A DNA stretch of 64,000 bases from Corynebacterium deserti GIMN1.010 (lineage in GTDB: Bacteria > Actinomycetota > Actinomycetes > Mycobacteriales > Mycobacteriaceae). Location of the stretch: the NCBI RefSeq assembly GCF_001277995.1, contig NZ_CP009220.1, positions 868,001-932,000 on the forward strand, given 5' to 3'. Below the pieces are notes generated by a model. That model was not told the DNA's origin. It saw only the letters and a program-made list of their open reading frames with translations, and did no database searches. The position numbers were made by a program, and so were the translations under genes. This document shows, piece after piece, positions 44,088-54,451 of this stretch (within the stretch, counting starts at the first letter, position 1; each line of letters opens with the position of its first letter).

Positions 44088-45251
44088 ATGAGTTTTGCTG
44101 AACACGCAATTATCTGGCATGTCTACCCGTTGGGCGCTGTTGGCGCACCGATTCGCCCGGAAGCCTCGGAGCCGCTGACCCACCGCCTGCCTACACTGAC
44201 CGGTTGGTTGGATTATGTGGTGGAGCTTGGCTGCAATGCGGTGCTGCTGGGGCCGGTGTTTACTTCAACAAGCCACGGATATGACACAGAGGATTTCTTT
44301 GAAATTGATCCGCGCCTCGGCGACGAGGCCGACATGGTGGCGTTCATTGAGGCCGCGCAACAGCGCGGGATAGGAGTGCTTTTCGACGGCGTCTTCAACC
44401 ACGTTTCTTCCACGTCACGATATACCGAGCTGACCACGGGTGGATCGTTTGAAGGCCATGACATTTTGGCTGAGTTGGATCACTCGAAACCAGAGGTAAA
44501 AGACTTGGTGGTAGACGTGATGACGTATTGGCTTGATCGCGGAATCACCGGTTGGCGCCTCGATGCTGTCTACGCTATGCCACCGGAGTTCTGGGCAGAC
44601 GTTTTGCCACGCGTTAGAGAAAAGCACCCGGATGCGTGGATTATGGGTGAGATGATCCACGGGGAGTACGTGGAGTACGTGGAAGAATCCGGCATTGATT
44701 CCATCACGCAGTACGAGCTGTGGAAAGCCATCTGGAGCAGCCTTAAAGACGGCAATTTTTTCGAACTGGAGTGGACACTGGGCCGCCACCAGGAGATGAT
44801 GGAACATTTTGTTCCGCAGACATTTATTGGCAATCACGATGTCACCCGCATCGCCTCCCAGATTGGCCAAGAAAAGGCAATTCTAGCAGCCGCAATTCTC
44901 TTTACTGTCGGGGGCACGCCAAGCATCTATTATGGCGATGAGCAGGGCTTTACCGGTGTCAAAGAAGACAATATTGCTGGCGACGACGCCATTCGGCCTC
45001 CTCTGCCAGAGGAGCTTTCTAACCTCGGGAAGTGGATTGAAAATATCTACAAGGGGCTAATTGCTCTGCGCAGGCAACATCCCTGGCTGCATTCGGCGCG
45101 AACGGAAGTCACCAGCGTGGACAATGAAGTGATGTCTTATGCCTCAATTGGCTCAGATGGCCAGCGCGTGGATGTGCATCTTGAATTGCAGGTTCCGAGC
45201 GTGATAATCACTGACCACGGCACGGAGCTGTTTCGCTATACGGCTAATTAA
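44088..45251 (+). CDS. GH13 alpha-amylase family glycosidase
   Basis: A 387-residue TIM-barrel enzyme, short for the family and without signal peptide, so cytoplasmic. The four conserved regions are present: LFDGVFNHV (I), GWRLDAVYA with the nucleophile Asp near residue 158 (II), MGEMIH with the acid/base Glu near 187 (III), and FIGNHDVTR with the third acid near 250 (IV). The substrate is likely an alpha-glucan, maltooligosaccharide or trehalose-related sugar. The C-terminal beta domain is reduced. Overlaps the convergent pmt stop by four bases. Confidence 0.85.
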   Translation: MSFAEHAIIWHVYPLGAVGAPIRPEASEPLTHRLPTLTGWLDYVVELGCNAVLLGPVFTSTSHGYDTEDFFEIDPRLGDEADMVAFIEAAQQRGIGVLFDGVFNHVSSTSRYTELTTGGSFEGHDILAELDHSKPEVKDLVVDVMTYWLDRGITGWRLDAVYAMPPEFWADVLPRVREKHPDAWIMGEMIHGEYVEYVEESGIDSITQYELWKAIWSSLKDGNFFELEWTLGRHQEMMEHFVPQTFIGNHDVTRIASQIGQEKAILAAAILFTVGGTPSIYYGDEQGFTGVKEDNIAGDDAIRPPLPEELSNLGKWIENIYKGLIALRRQHPWLHSARTEVTSVDNEVMSYASIGSDGQRVDVHLELQVPSVIITDHGTELFRYTAN

Positions 45252-46807
45252 CGCCAGCTGGGGAACCACATGAGCGAATTATAAACATAGTCTGGGATGA
45301 CGTAGCCATAAAACAGTGGCGAGAATGCAATAAACATCATGACCACGAGGGATACGTAGCCCACGACAGCCATGGACCCACTGGGCAGTCCGGTGAAGGT
45401 GGGGCGGCCACGTGCCCAGAGTTCCCCGCAGGCCAATGCCAACATGATGATGGTGAACGGCACGAGGGCAGTGGCGTAGAAGAAGTACATTTGGCGATCG
45501 TAGGCGGCAAGCCACGGCAGGAAACCTGCAGCGAAGGCTACCAGTGGGACGACATACCCGCGGTTTTTACGTACGAAAAGTGACCACAACGCCCACGCGA
45601 TGGCGGGGACAGTCAGCCACCAAATGGCGGGAGTGCCAAAAAGGTAGATCATGCGTCGGCAGGTTCCACCGATCTCGCAGGAGATGTCGGTGGAGGAGAA
45701 GTACAAAATCGGGCGACCGGACACCAACCAGGACCATGGCTTGGAATCCCAGGGGTGGCTGTGGCCTGAGGAGGTGGTCAAGGAGCCGTGGAATTCTAAA
45801 ACGCTTAAGTGATAATGCAGCCATCCGGCGATGGATTCAGGAAGCATTTGCAACGCGGAATCTTCCGGGATGGTGCCGTCTGATTTGGCGTGGCGGTACA
45901 CGGAAGTTTCAGAGGCGAACCAGGCGCGCCAGCTCCAGATATAAAGGAGAGCTGGAATGAGTACGAGGGAGGCAAGGGCGGGGATTACGTCGTTTCTTAA
46001 GGTGCCAAGGACGTAGCGTCGAACGCCGTAGCGCTTGCGCAGCCACAGGTCGAGGAACACGCTGGTTAATCCGAAAAACGCGATGTAGTACAGCCCAGAC
46101 CACTTCACAGAGAGGGCTAGTCCGAGGAAAATGCCGGCAGTAAAGCGCCACCACCTAAAGCCAAAACGGGGGCCGAACTCGCCAGGCTTCCCAGAGCTGT
46201 GCAGGTAGTCATTGAGGCGATGGTGCATTTGCTGATGATCGCGGATCACAGCCCACGCCGCAGCGGTAATGAAAAACACCAGGAAGATATCAAGCATGCC
46301 AAACCGCGAGGACACGAGCAGGACACCGTCGGAAAGCGCGAGGATGCCGGCGATAAACGTCACCACGGTGGATCCGCTGAGCCTGCGGGCAACCGCCATG
46401 ATGGCAAAAATGGTGAGCGTGCCAAAAACTGCGACCATGACGCGCCAACCAAGAGGGGTGTAGCCAAAGATCCATTCGCCGAGCGCTTCAATTTGTTTCG
46501 CTAGCGGCGGGTGTACCACCAGGCCGTAACCGGGGTTGGACTCTATGCCACCGGTGACGGGATTAATCCAGGATCGAACCATGTCCCAAGCTTGGGGAAC
46601 ATAGTGCTTTTCATCGAAAACCGGGGTGCCAGATGCTGTGGCGGAACTTAAGCCAACAAAGCGGGTGACCAGTGCAAACAGTGCAATAATTGCCCAGGTG
46701 TAGGTGTCTAACCGGGTCCACGAAAATGTCGGTGGTGCGGGTGGGAGGGTACCAGCGTAAATTCCCTGGTCCCGCCCCTGATCACGAACAGGTAGGGCTT
46801 GGCTCAC
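45248..46807 (-). CDS. pmt: Protein O-mannosyltransferase (GT39)
   Basis: A 519-residue membrane glycosyltransferase of the PMT family, which moves mannose from polyprenyl-phosphate-mannose to Ser/Thr of exported proteins. The acidic pair in VFDEKHYVPQAWDMV and VVHPPLAKQ lies in the first extracytoplasmic loop, YFSSTDISCEIGGTCRRMIY follows later, and about ten to eleven helices span the protein. C. glutamicum Pmt glycosylates, among others, resuscitation-promoting factor Rpf2, encoded 9 kb away. Divergent from rsmI. Confidence 0.93.
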   Translation of the reverse strand: MSQALPVRDQGRDQGIYAGTLPPAPPTFSWTRLDTYTWAIIALFALVTRFVGLSSATASGTPVFDEKHYVPQAWDMVRSWINPVTGGIESNPGYGLVVHPPLAKQIEALGEWIFGYTPLGWRVMVAVFGTLTIFAIMAVARRLSGSTVVTFIAGILALSDGVLLVSSRFGMLDIFLVFFITAAAWAVIRDHQQMHHRLNDYLHSSGKPGEFGPRFGFRWWRFTAGIFLGLALSVKWSGLYYIAFFGLTSVFLDLWLRKRYGVRRYVLGTLRNDVIPALASLVLIPALLYIWSWRAWFASETSVYRHAKSDGTIPEDSALQMLPESIAGWLHYHLSVLEFHGSLTTSSGHSHPWDSKPWSWLVSGRPILYFSSTDISCEIGGTCRRMIYLFGTPAIWWLTVPAIAWALWSLFVRKNRGYVVPLVAFAAGFLPWLAAYDRQMYFFYATALVPFTIIMLALACGELWARGRPTFTGLPSGSMAVVGYVSLVVMMFIAFSPLFYGYVIPDYVYNSLMWFPSWR

Positions 46808-46854
46808 TCGGTTGATTGTAGAGCCTTGGGGACTTTTTGTGGGAAGCTATAGCC

Positions 46855-47703
46855 ATGCATGTTGCTGATTTAACTTTGCCCTCAGGAATTATCATCGCGG
46901 CAACTCCGCTCGGCAACATTGGAGACGCCTCGCCGCGCCTGGTTCACGCGTTGGCGAATGCCACGGTTGTCGCCGCAGAAGATACCCGCCGAACTGCGTC
47001 GTTGGCGGCTGCGTTGGGAGTTGAGATTTCGGGTCAGTTGGTCTCAAACTTTGACCATAACGAGCAGTCGCGCGTCGAAAAGCTTATTGAGGCCGCGCGC
47101 ACTGGAACGGTGTTGGTGGTCAGCGACGCCGGTATGCCCGTGGTGTCTGATCCCGGTTTTGCGCTTATCGACGCCGCCCATGACGCCGGCATTTCCGTTA
47201 CCTGTTTCCCGGGGCCCAGCGCTGTACCGACCGCGTTGGCACTGTCTGGCCTGCGCGTCGGGCGTTTCGCGTTTGACGGGTTTGCGCCACGCAAACATGG
47301 CGCCCGTGGCACGTGGCTGGAGTCGTTAAAGACCGAGAAGCGCGCGGTGTGCTTCTTTGAGTCGCCGCATCGCGTTGTGGAAACCCTGAACCACGCCGCT
47401 GAGGTGCTCGGCGATAGGCGGGCCGCGGTTTGCCGCGAGCTGTCCAAAACTTACGAGGAAGTCAAGCGTGGTACCTTGCCGGAGCTGGCTGCGTGGGCGC
47501 AAGACGGGGTGCGCGGCGAGATCACCGTGGTCATTGAAGGCGCGGGCGAGCAGGAAGTTGACGTTGAAGCGCTAATCGACGCCACCCAGTCACGCGTTGA
47601 TTCCGGCGAGCGGCTCAAAGATGTGTGTGCGGACCTGGCAAAGATCCACGGAGTCAGCAAAAAAGAGCTGTACGATGCCGTTATTTCAGCAAGAGAAATT
47701 TAA
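46855..47703 (+). CDS. rsmI: 16S rRNA (cytidine-1402 2'-O)-methyltransferase RsmI
   Basis: A 282-residue SAM-dependent tetrapyrrole-methylase-fold enzyme. Marks: IIAATPLGNIGDASPRLVHA, VVAAEDTRRTASL, VVSDAGMPVVSDPG, CFPGPSAVPTALALSGL and FFESPHRVVETL. ATG 46855 is preferred to GTG 46837, which precedes the family start by six residues. It methylates C1402 in the decoding centre together with RsmH. Confidence 0.93.
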   Translation: MHVADLTLPSGIIIAATPLGNIGDASPRLVHALANATVVAAEDTRRTASLAAALGVEISGQLVSNFDHNEQSRVEKLIEAARTGTVLVVSDAGMPVVSDPGFALIDAAHDAGISVTCFPGPSAVPTALALSGLRVGRFAFDGFAPRKHGARGTWLESLKTEKRAVCFFESPHRVVETLNHAAEVLGDRRAAVCRELSKTYEEVKRGTLPELAAWAQDGVRGEITVVIEGAGEQEVDVEALIDATQSRVDSGERLKDVCADLAKIHGVSKKELYDAVISAREI

Positions 47704-47862
47704 TCGTTATACCTTTGTAATCGACTTTCTTGGTTTCCCTCATTTAACAGGTGATTCTTAAAGTCACAGACCAATAAAACGCCAGTTCACCATTCGATGA
47801 ACTTTGTACAAAAAACCCGTTCTAGGTTGCTTTTAAGGTTCTAGACAGCAATGGTGGGTTTT
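47704..47862 (+). promoter_or_regulatory. betP upstream region
   Basis: 159 bases between rsmI and betP, AT-richer than the genes. The repeated element GTTCTAGGTT...GGTTCTAGAC (47820-47846) could be an operator. In C. glutamicum betP is controlled by osmotic stress through MtrAB; I cannot define an MtrA box with certainty. Confidence 0.35.
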
Positions 47863-49650
47863 ATGACTACATCTGACCCAAATTCAAAACCAGTGGTGGA
47901 GGACGTTCATTCCGAACAAGTAACCGCCACTGAAGAACTTGCGGGCTTGCTGGAAAACCCAGACAACCTGGGAGGCCAGCTTGCCGATGCAGAAGAAGAG
48001 ATTGTCCTTGAAGGTGAAGAGGACAACGCTCCACTGAATTGGACAGTCATCATTCCATCGATCGTGCTAGTGATCGCCACTGTTATTTGGGGCATCGGCG
48101 CGAAAGATAGTTTTACTAATTTCGCCAGCGCTGCGCTGACCGCAGTTGTTGACAACCTTGGCTGGGCCTTCGTTTTGTTTGGCACAGTCTTTGTCTTTTT
48201 CGCCGTGGCCATTGCAGCTAGCAAATTTGGTACTATCCGCCTAGGGCGCATCGACGAAGCCCCAGAATTCCGTACCGTCTCGTGGATTTCCATGATGTTC
48301 GCGGCCGGAATGGGCATTGGTTTGATGTTCTACGGAACCTCCGAACCGTTGACCTTCTACCGCGATGGCGTGCCTGGACACAACCAGCACGAAGTCGGAA
48401 CCGCCATGGCATCGACGATGTTCCACTGGACGCTCCACCCATGGGCGATCTACGCCATCGTCGGTTTGGCTATTGCGTATTCCACCTTCCGCATTGGCCG
48501 CAAGCAGCTGTTAAGCTCCGCGTTCGTGCCGTTAATTGGTGAAAAAGGTGCAGAAGGATGGCTGGGCAAGCTCATCGATATCCTCGCGATCGTTGCCACC
48601 GTCTTCGGTACCGCATGTTCCCTTGGTCTTGGCGCACTGCAGATCGGTGCTGGTCTGTCTGCAGCAAACATCGTTGAAACCCCAGGACAGTGGACCATCA
48701 TCGGCATTGTCTCCGTGCTGACTCTGGCGTTTATCCTCTCCGCGATTTCCGGCGTGGGTAAGGGCGTTCAGTACCTGTCCAACTTGAATATGATCCTGGC
48801 AGCCCTGATTGCTGTGTTCGTGTTCGTCGTGGGACCCACCGTGTCCATTTTGAACCTCATCCCAGGTTCCATCGGCAACTACCTTTCCAGCTTCTTTGAA
48901 ATGGCTGGCCGCACCGCGATGAGTGCCGACGGTACCGCCGGTGAATGGCTGAGCTCCTGGACGATCTTCTACTGGGCATGGTGGATTTCCTGGTCCCCAT
49001 TCGTTGGCATGTTCCTAGCGCGCATCTCCCGTGGACGTAGCATTCGTGAGTTCATCATCGGCGTCCTGCTGGTTCCAGCAGGTGTCTCCACCGTGTGGTT
49101 CTCCATTTTTGGTGGCACTGCCATTGTCTTCGAGCAAGATGGCCAGTCCATCTGGGGCGACGGTGCTGCAGAAGAGCAGCTGTTTGGATTGCTCCACGCC
49201 CTGCCAGGTGGCCAGATCGTGGGCATCATCGCCATGATCTTGCTGGGTACCTTCTTTATTACCTCCGCTGACTCCGCCTCCACCGTGATGGGCACCATGA
49301 GCCAGAATGGTCAATTGGAGGCCAACAAGTGGGTGACTGCATCGTGGGGTGTGGCTACCGCAGCCATCGGCCTGACGCTGCTGATCTCCGGCGGTGACGA
49401 CGCCTTGAGCAACTTGCAAAACGTCACCATTGTGGCAGCGACACCATTCCTGTTCGTCATTATTGGTCTGATGTTCGCACTGGTGAAGGACTTGAGCAAC
49501 GACATCATTTACCTCGAATACCGCGAGCAACAAAAGTTCAACGCCCGCCTTGCCCGGGAGCGTCGTGTGCACAATGAGGCCCGCAAGCGTGAGCTCGCCG
49601 CAAAGCGTCGCCGTGAACGACATGCTGCGCGCGTCGGCAAGCGCCATTAA
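47863..49650 (+). CDS. betP: Glycine betaine/sodium symporter BetP (BCCT family)
   Basis: Starting at ATG 47863 the protein has exactly 595 residues, the length of C. glutamicum BetP. The acidic N-terminal tail (about 60 residues, [16 protein letters not shown]) and the strongly basic C-terminal helix ([15 protein letters not shown] end) are the osmosensing ends. Twelve helices lie between, with [10 protein letters not shown] in TM3 and the betaine-cage tryptophans in [16 protein letters not shown]. It imports betaine with two sodium ions and is activated directly by osmotic stress and potassium. Sequence differences from remembered ATCC 13032 BetP occur in both tails. Confidence 0.96.
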   Translation: MTTSDPNSKPVVEDVHSEQVTATEELAGLLENPDNLGGQLADAEEEIVLEGEEDNAPLNWTVIIPSIVLVIATVIWGIGAKDSFTNFASAALTAVVDNLGWAFVLFGTVFVFFAVAIAASKFGTIRLGRIDEAPEFRTVSWISMMFAAGMGIGLMFYGTSEPLTFYRDGVPGHNQHEVGTAMASTMFHWTLHPWAIYAIVGLAIAYSTFRIGRKQLLSSAFVPLIGEKGAEGWLGKLIDILAIVATVFGTACSLGLGALQIGAGLSAANIVETPGQWTIIGIVSVLTLAFILSAISGVGKGVQYLSNLNMILAALIAVFVFVVGPTVSILNLIPGSIGNYLSSFFEMAGRTAMSADGTAGEWLSSWTIFYWAWWISWSPFVGMFLARISRGRSIREFIIGVLLVPAGVSTVWFSIFGGTAIVFEQDGQSIWGDGAAEEQLFGLLHALPGGQIVGIIAMILLGTFFITSADSASTVMGTMSQNGQLEANKWVTASWGVATAAIGLTLLISGGDDALSNLQNVTIVAATPFLFVIIGLMFALVKDLSNDIIYLEYREQQKFNARLARERRVHNEARKRELAAKRRRERHAARVGKRH

Positions 49651-49705
49651 GGTTTTTGCGCCCCTGATACCCCTTTAAGGCTAGGCATAAATTAAGGTGG
49701 TATGC

Positions 49706-51538
49706 ATGACGAAGAACGTGCTCGTATCTGTTGCCTGGCCGTATGCCAACGGACCCCGCCACATTGGACATGTGGCGGGGTTTGGTGTCCCCTCTGACGT
49801 ATTCGCGAGGTTCCAGCGAATGTCTGGCAACAACGTGCTCATGGTCTCTGGCACCGATGAGCACGGCACACCACTTCTTGTCCAAGCGGATAAAGAAGGT
49901 GTCACGGTTCAGGAACTGGCAGATAAATACAACCGCCAAATCGTAGAAGACCTAGCCGGTCTGGGACTGTCCTATGACCTCTTCACGCGAACCACCACCT
50001 CCAACCACTACGCGGTGGTGCAGGAACTGTTCCGCGGGCTGTACGACAACGGTTACATGATCAAGGAAACCACCCTGGGTGCGATTTCCCCATCCACCGG
50101 CCGTACCCTGCCTGACCGCTACATCGAAGGCACCTGTCCGATCTGTGGTGCAGATGGCGCGCGTGGCGATCAGTGCGACAACTGCGGCAATCAGCTTGAC
50201 CCAGCCGATCTGATCAACCCGGTTTCTAAGATCAACGGCGAAACCCCTAGCTTCGTGGAGACCGAGCACTTCCTGCTCGACCTGCCTGCGCTTGCCGACG
50301 CCCTCACCGAATGGCTCAAAGGCCGCGAAGACTGGCGCCCAAACGTGTTGAAGTTCTCCCTCAACCTGCTGGAAGATATCCGCCCTCGCGCTATGACCCG
50401 CGACATCGACTGGGGCATTCCCATCCCTGTCGAAGGATGGCAGGACAACAATGCCAAGAAGCTCTACGTCTGGTTCGACGCAGTGGTGGGTTACCTGTCA
50501 GCATCCATCGAATGGGCCTACCGCACAGGCGATCCAGAAGCATGGCGCACTTTCTGGAATGATCCAGAAACCACGTCCTACTACTTCATGGGTAAAGACA
50601 ACATCACCTTCCACTCCCAGATCTGGCCAGCGGAACTTTTAGGTTACGCAGGCAAAGGCTCCCGAGGCGGGGAAACCGGCGACCTAGGCGTATTGAACCT
50701 GCCCACCGAGGTTGTGTCCTCTGAATTCCTCACCATGTCTGGCTCCAAGTTCTCCTCCTCTAAGGGCGTTGTCATCTACGTCAAGGACTTCCTCAAGGAG
50801 TTCGGGCCAGATCCCCTGCGCTACTTCATCGCTGTGGCGGGACCTGAAAACAACGACACCGACTTCACGTGGGATGAGTTTGTCCGCCGCGTGAACAATG
50901 AGCTGGCCAACGGCTGGGGCAACCTGGTTAACCGCACTGTGTCTATGGCACACAAGAACTTCGGCGAAGTCCCAGTCCCAGGTGCCTTGGAGCCTGCTGA
51001 TCAGAAGATTCTTGATCTCGCCTCTGCAGCATTTGATTCTGTGGCAGCGAACCTGCACCAGTCCAAGTTTAAGGCGGGCATCACCGAAGTCATGCATGTG
51101 GTTGGCGAGGCGAATGCCTACATCGCCGAGATGGAGCCATGGAAGCTTGCCAAGGATGAAACTCAGCGCGAGCGCCTTGCCACCGTGCTGTGGACTGCTC
51201 TGCAGGTTGTCTCTGATTGCAACACCATGCTCACCCCATACCTGCCTCACACTGCGCAGAAGGTTCACGAGACCTTGGGCCGAGACGGCGTTTGGGCAGC
51301 ATCACCTGAGATCGTGGAGGTAGAAAATGATTCCCCACGTCAGCCAGTAGGCGTTGGCCTGCCTGATCCTGAGCACACCTACCCCGTGATCATGGGTGAT
51401 TACAAGACCCAGCTAGCTAAGTGGCAACGCATTGACGTAGTACCTGGTACCACCTTGGAAAAGCCGGCTCCGTTGATTGCCAAGCTGGATCCAGAACTCG
51501 GCGAGACCGGCCCTGAGTGGGCACCGGTGCAGAAGTAG
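49706..51538 (+). CDS. metS: Methionyl-tRNA synthetase
   Basis: A 610-residue class I synthetase. HIGH box is PRHIGH (residues 17-22), the zinc knuckle [18 protein letters not shown] lies about 142-159, and the KMSKS loop reads KFSSSKG near residue 347. The anticodon-binding helical domain follows; no C-terminal dimerisation domain is present. ATG 49706 has AAGGTGG upstream with good spacing. A terminator follows. Confidence 0.96.
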   Translation: MTKNVLVSVAWPYANGPRHIGHVAGFGVPSDVFARFQRMSGNNVLMVSGTDEHGTPLLVQADKEGVTVQELADKYNRQIVEDLAGLGLSYDLFTRTTTSNHYAVVQELFRGLYDNGYMIKETTLGAISPSTGRTLPDRYIEGTCPICGADGARGDQCDNCGNQLDPADLINPVSKINGETPSFVETEHFLLDLPALADALTEWLKGREDWRPNVLKFSLNLLEDIRPRAMTRDIDWGIPIPVEGWQDNNAKKLYVWFDAVVGYLSASIEWAYRTGDPEAWRTFWNDPETTSYYFMGKDNITFHSQIWPAELLGYAGKGSRGGETGDLGVLNLPTEVVSSEFLTMSGSKFSSSKGVVIYVKDFLKEFGPDPLRYFIAVAGPENNDTDFTWDEFVRRVNNELANGWGNLVNRTVSMAHKNFGEVPVPGALEPADQKILDLASAAFDSVAANLHQSKFKAGITEVMHVVGEANAYIAEMEPWKLAKDETQRERLATVLWTALQVVSDCNTMLTPYLPHTAQKVHETLGRDGVWAASPEIVEVENDSPRQPVGVGLPDPEHTYPVIMGDYKTQLAKWQRIDVVPGTTLEKPAPLIAKLDPELGETGPEWAPVQK

Positions 51539-51557
51539 TTTTTAGGCAGTTTTGACA

Positions 51558-51597
51558 GGGCGGGTGGGCCAGTGTGTGCTGGTTGGCCTGCCCTTTT
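51558..51597 (+). terminator. Terminator after metS
   Basis: A GC-rich imperfect stem GGGCGGGTGGGCCA/TGGTTGGCCTGCCC with several G-U pairs is followed by TTTT. Confidence 0.75.
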
Positions 51598-51658
51598 GTC
51601 GCTGATGGGGGTGGGGCGGGGGAGAGGGGTGTCGACCCTGTGGTGTTAGGTGGAGGGC

Positions 51659-53725
51659 ATGAACGAGATGGTAAATACAGCTACAAGAAAAGAAGCCAAT
51701 CACTTACTAGAAGGAATCGCAGGTGCCGGTGCCACCCTTCGCGATGATCAATGGGCAGCCATTGATGCATTAGTTAATAAACATCAACGCATGCTCGTGG
51801 TACAGCGAACTGGATGGGGAAAGTCCGCGGTGTACTTTATTGCCGCGAAATTGCTGCGAGCTCGGGGAGCAGGCGCCGCCGTGATTATCTCCCCTTTGCT
51901 AGCCCTCATGCGTAACCAGGTTGTGTCCGCCGAACGCGCCGGGATTAAGGCAGCTACGCTCAATAGCGCCAACATGACGGAATGGGAAACCATCCAGCAA
52001 CAAGTCGTTTCAGGCGATGCCGATGTGCTGTTGATTTCACCCGAACGCCTCAACAACCCTGATTTTAGAGATACCATTTTGCCTCGACTAGCAGCAGAAA
52101 CAGGGCTCGTGGTGGTCGATGAAGCCCACTGTATTTCAGATTGGGGGCATGACTTCCGCCCCGATTATCGCCGTATCCGTGACCTGTTAGCAGGTCTTGC
52201 CCCCAATATTCCCGTGCTGGCAACCACCGCTACCGCCAATGACCGCGTGGTTGAGGACGTTCGCACGCAGTTGGGCGAGGGCACTGGTGTGTTGCGCGGT
52301 GGATTAGATCGCGAATCATTGCATCTATCCGTGGTGAACCTACCGAACCCCACCGAACGACCAGCATGGCTTGCCACCCACCTTAAGGAACTGACTGGTT
52401 CAGGCATCATTTACTGCCTCACTGTATCTGCTGCACATGATCTTGCCGATGCACTTAATTCTGTTGGATGGAATGTTGCCGCGTACACCGGTCGAACCGA
52501 AGCAGGAGAGCGCGAACGTTTAGAAAATGCCTTAATCAACAACGAGATCAAAGCATTAGTAGCAACCTCCGCGCTGGGGATGGGCTTTGACAAACCTGAC
52601 CTCGGGTTTGTTGTTCACATGGGCAGCCCCAGCTCACCGGTGTCTTACTATCAGCAAATTGGCCGCGCCGGGCGTGGCACTGAACGCGCCGATGTAACTT
52701 TGCTGCCCGGATCCGAAGACAAAGAAATCTGGGACTACTTTGCCTCCGTGTCCTTCCCACCAGAAGACCGGGTTCGCCAACTACTAAACGTGCTGCACGA
52801 CGAGCCACAATCCACAGTGAAATTGGAATCCCAGGTGGATCTCTCTCGCTCCCGACTCGAACAAGTCCTTAAAGTGCTCGACGTGGACGGCGCCGTCAAA
52901 CGGGTGCGAGGGGGTTGGGTGTCCACCGGTCAAGAGTGGCTTTACGACGCCCCCCGCTACGCGGGGCTCCGCAACGCCCGACTCGCTGAGCAAGAAAGCA
53001 TGCTGACCTACCAAAAGACTGACGGATGTCGCATGCTGTATCTGCGCAAAGAACTCGATGACGCAACAGGCACCCAGCCCTGTGGACGTTGCGATAACTG
53101 CACAGGAAAGAGATGGTCCACCGACATCGATGCAGAAGTCAGCGCCGACGTGGACAAACAATTGAACACGCCTGGAGTCACCATTGCCACCCGAAAAATG
53201 TGGCCAACCGGCATCAGCGTCAAAGGCAAGATCAAAGGTATTCGTGAAGGACGAGCATTGGGAAGACTCAATGACATTGCCCGTGGACCTGAGCTGAAGG
53301 CACTGCTGGACGGCGGAGTTTATTCTGATGATCTATGGATGGCACACATTATTGAAGTGCTAAAGAACTGGGATTGGGAGCAACGACCTGCCAACGTGGT
53401 GGCTTTGGGCAACACTGATCCGCAAGCATCGGCATTGGTGTGGGAGGTTGCACAAGCCATCGCACGAGTTGGCCGAATGAATCTTGCCGGTTTCATACCT
53501 GTTGCTTCGGGTGCTCAGGAAGTTGTGGCGCAGAATTCGGCGTTTCGGGTCGAGGCTTTGCTTAGTCTGTGGGATTGGTCCGGTGGTTTGCGTTTGGTGC
53601 GGGGGCCTGTGTTGTTGGTGACTGATGTGGTTGATTCAGGGTGGTCGGTGACTGTTGCGGGTAGTGGTATTGCTCAGCAGTCTGGGGAGCAGGTGTTGCC
53701 GTTTGCGTTGGCTAGTAAGGGGTGA
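51659..53725 (+). CDS. recQ: RecQ-family DNA helicase with C-terminal phosphoribosyltransferase-like domain
   Basis: 688 residues. RecQ helicase core: LRDDQWAAIDALV (motif 0/Q), RTGWGKSAVYF (Walker A, 50-60), VVDEAHCISDWGHDFRPDYR (Walker B and aromatic loop), ATTATAN, and QIGRAGRG (motif VI). A zinc-binding CGRCDNC lies near residue 480. The last ~110 residues are not RecQ-like: GPVLLVTDVVDSGWSVTV and VLPFALAS resemble the PRPP loop and end of type I phosphoribosyltransferases, with the first motif acid replaced by Thr. ATG 51659 is used; ATG 51668 is possible. It unwinds DNA in repair. Confidence 0.88.
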   Translation: MNEMVNTATRKEANHLLEGIAGAGATLRDDQWAAIDALVNKHQRMLVVQRTGWGKSAVYFIAAKLLRARGAGAAVIISPLLALMRNQVVSAERAGIKAATLNSANMTEWETIQQQVVSGDADVLLISPERLNNPDFRDTILPRLAAETGLVVVDEAHCISDWGHDFRPDYRRIRDLLAGLAPNIPVLATTATANDRVVEDVRTQLGEGTGVLRGGLDRESLHLSVVNLPNPTERPAWLATHLKELTGSGIIYCLTVSAAHDLADALNSVGWNVAAYTGRTEAGERERLENALINNEIKALVATSALGMGFDKPDLGFVVHMGSPSSPVSYYQQIGRAGRGTERADVTLLPGSEDKEIWDYFASVSFPPEDRVRQLLNVLHDEPQSTVKLESQVDLSRSRLEQVLKVLDVDGAVKRVRGGWVSTGQEWLYDAPRYAGLRNARLAEQESMLTYQKTDGCRMLYLRKELDDATGTQPCGRCDNCTGKRWSTDIDAEVSADVDKQLNTPGVTIATRKMWPTGISVKGKIKGIREGRALGRLNDIARGPELKALLDGGVYSDDLWMAHIIEVLKNWDWEQRPANVVALGNTDPQASALVWEVAQAIARVGRMNLAGFIPVASGAQEVVAQNSAFRVEALLSLWDWSGGLRLVRGPVLLVTDVVDSGWSVTVAGSGIAQQSGEQVLPFALASKG

Positions 53726-53731
53726 GGTGTT

Positions 53732-54343
53732 CTATGGGATGAGGGCGATGGGGCGTACTGGGAAGCTCGCGCCGCCTTTTGGTACTGGCCAGGGGCATAT
53801 GATGGTGGCGCCTGTTGCTGGGATGTGATGTAGGTTGGTGAGGTTTTCGATTTGCCAGTGGTCGCGTGTTAGCCACCATCGTTGGGCTCTAAGTGTTGGG
53901 TCTGTGTCTGGGAGGTCGTGGCCAATGGCGGTTATGCCTTTGGTGTGGAGGAGATTGAGTGCTTCTATGGTCCAGCCAGGGGCGGTGCCGTTGTTTCCCC
54001 AGGTCCATCCGGTGTGTAGTGCTACGAAGGATTTTGGTTGTATGGTGCCGTGGTTTTGTTCGAAGGTGTGACTTTTTTCGGCGGTGCATAGTGGTTCAGT
54101 GAGGTCAATGCAGTAGAGGGGTAGGTGAGTTTCTTCGATCGGGATTTGGTCAAGGGTACGCCCCTGAGGATCGAAGTGCGCCGGCGCATCAACATGGGTT
54201 CCCCAAGACCCAACAAGTGTGTACTGATGCATGAGGAAGCCTTCGTTTTCAATTGTGGAGACAGTCTTGATTTCTTGGTCTGGGTCTCCAGGGAAGTGGG
54301 GTTGGCCTGGGGCGAAAGCATGAGATAGATCGATGACGCGCAT
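53732..54343 (-). CDS. Cyclase-family metal-dependent hydrolase (kynurenine formamidase-like)
   Basis: A 203-residue enzyme with N-terminal RVIDLSHAF and the metal-binding GSWGTHVDAPAHFDP, the HGTHxDxPxHF-type signature of the cyclase/arylformamidase family, plus GHDLPDTDP later. Family members hydrolyse N-formylkynurenine or related amides. No tryptophan-catabolism genes are near, so the substrate is unknown. It stands alone on the minus strand between recQ and tatD, with stops nearly touching. Confidence 0.82.
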   Translation of the reverse strand: MRVIDLSHAFAPGQPHFPGDPDQEIKTVSTIENEGFLMHQYTLVGSWGTHVDAPAHFDPQGRTLDQIPIEETHLPLYCIDLTEPLCTAEKSHTFEQNHGTIQPKSFVALHTGWTWGNNGTAPGWTIEALNLLHTKGITAIGHDLPDTDPTLRAQRWWLTRDHWQIENLTNLHHIPATGATIICPWPVPKGGASFPVRPIALIP

Positions 54344-54451
54344 ACGTTAAAAATATAGGAAACGGTGAGCTCACCATTTTTCGAAGACCAGTAATGAAAC
54401 GGTAGTTCGTGTCGGCAATTCTTAGCACCCTACGGCTAAAATGTGAATCCT

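Noticed and set aside
47704..47862. Riboswitch upstream of betP
   Set aside because: No recognisable aptamer pairing or terminator/antiterminator pair was found; transcriptional control is more likely.
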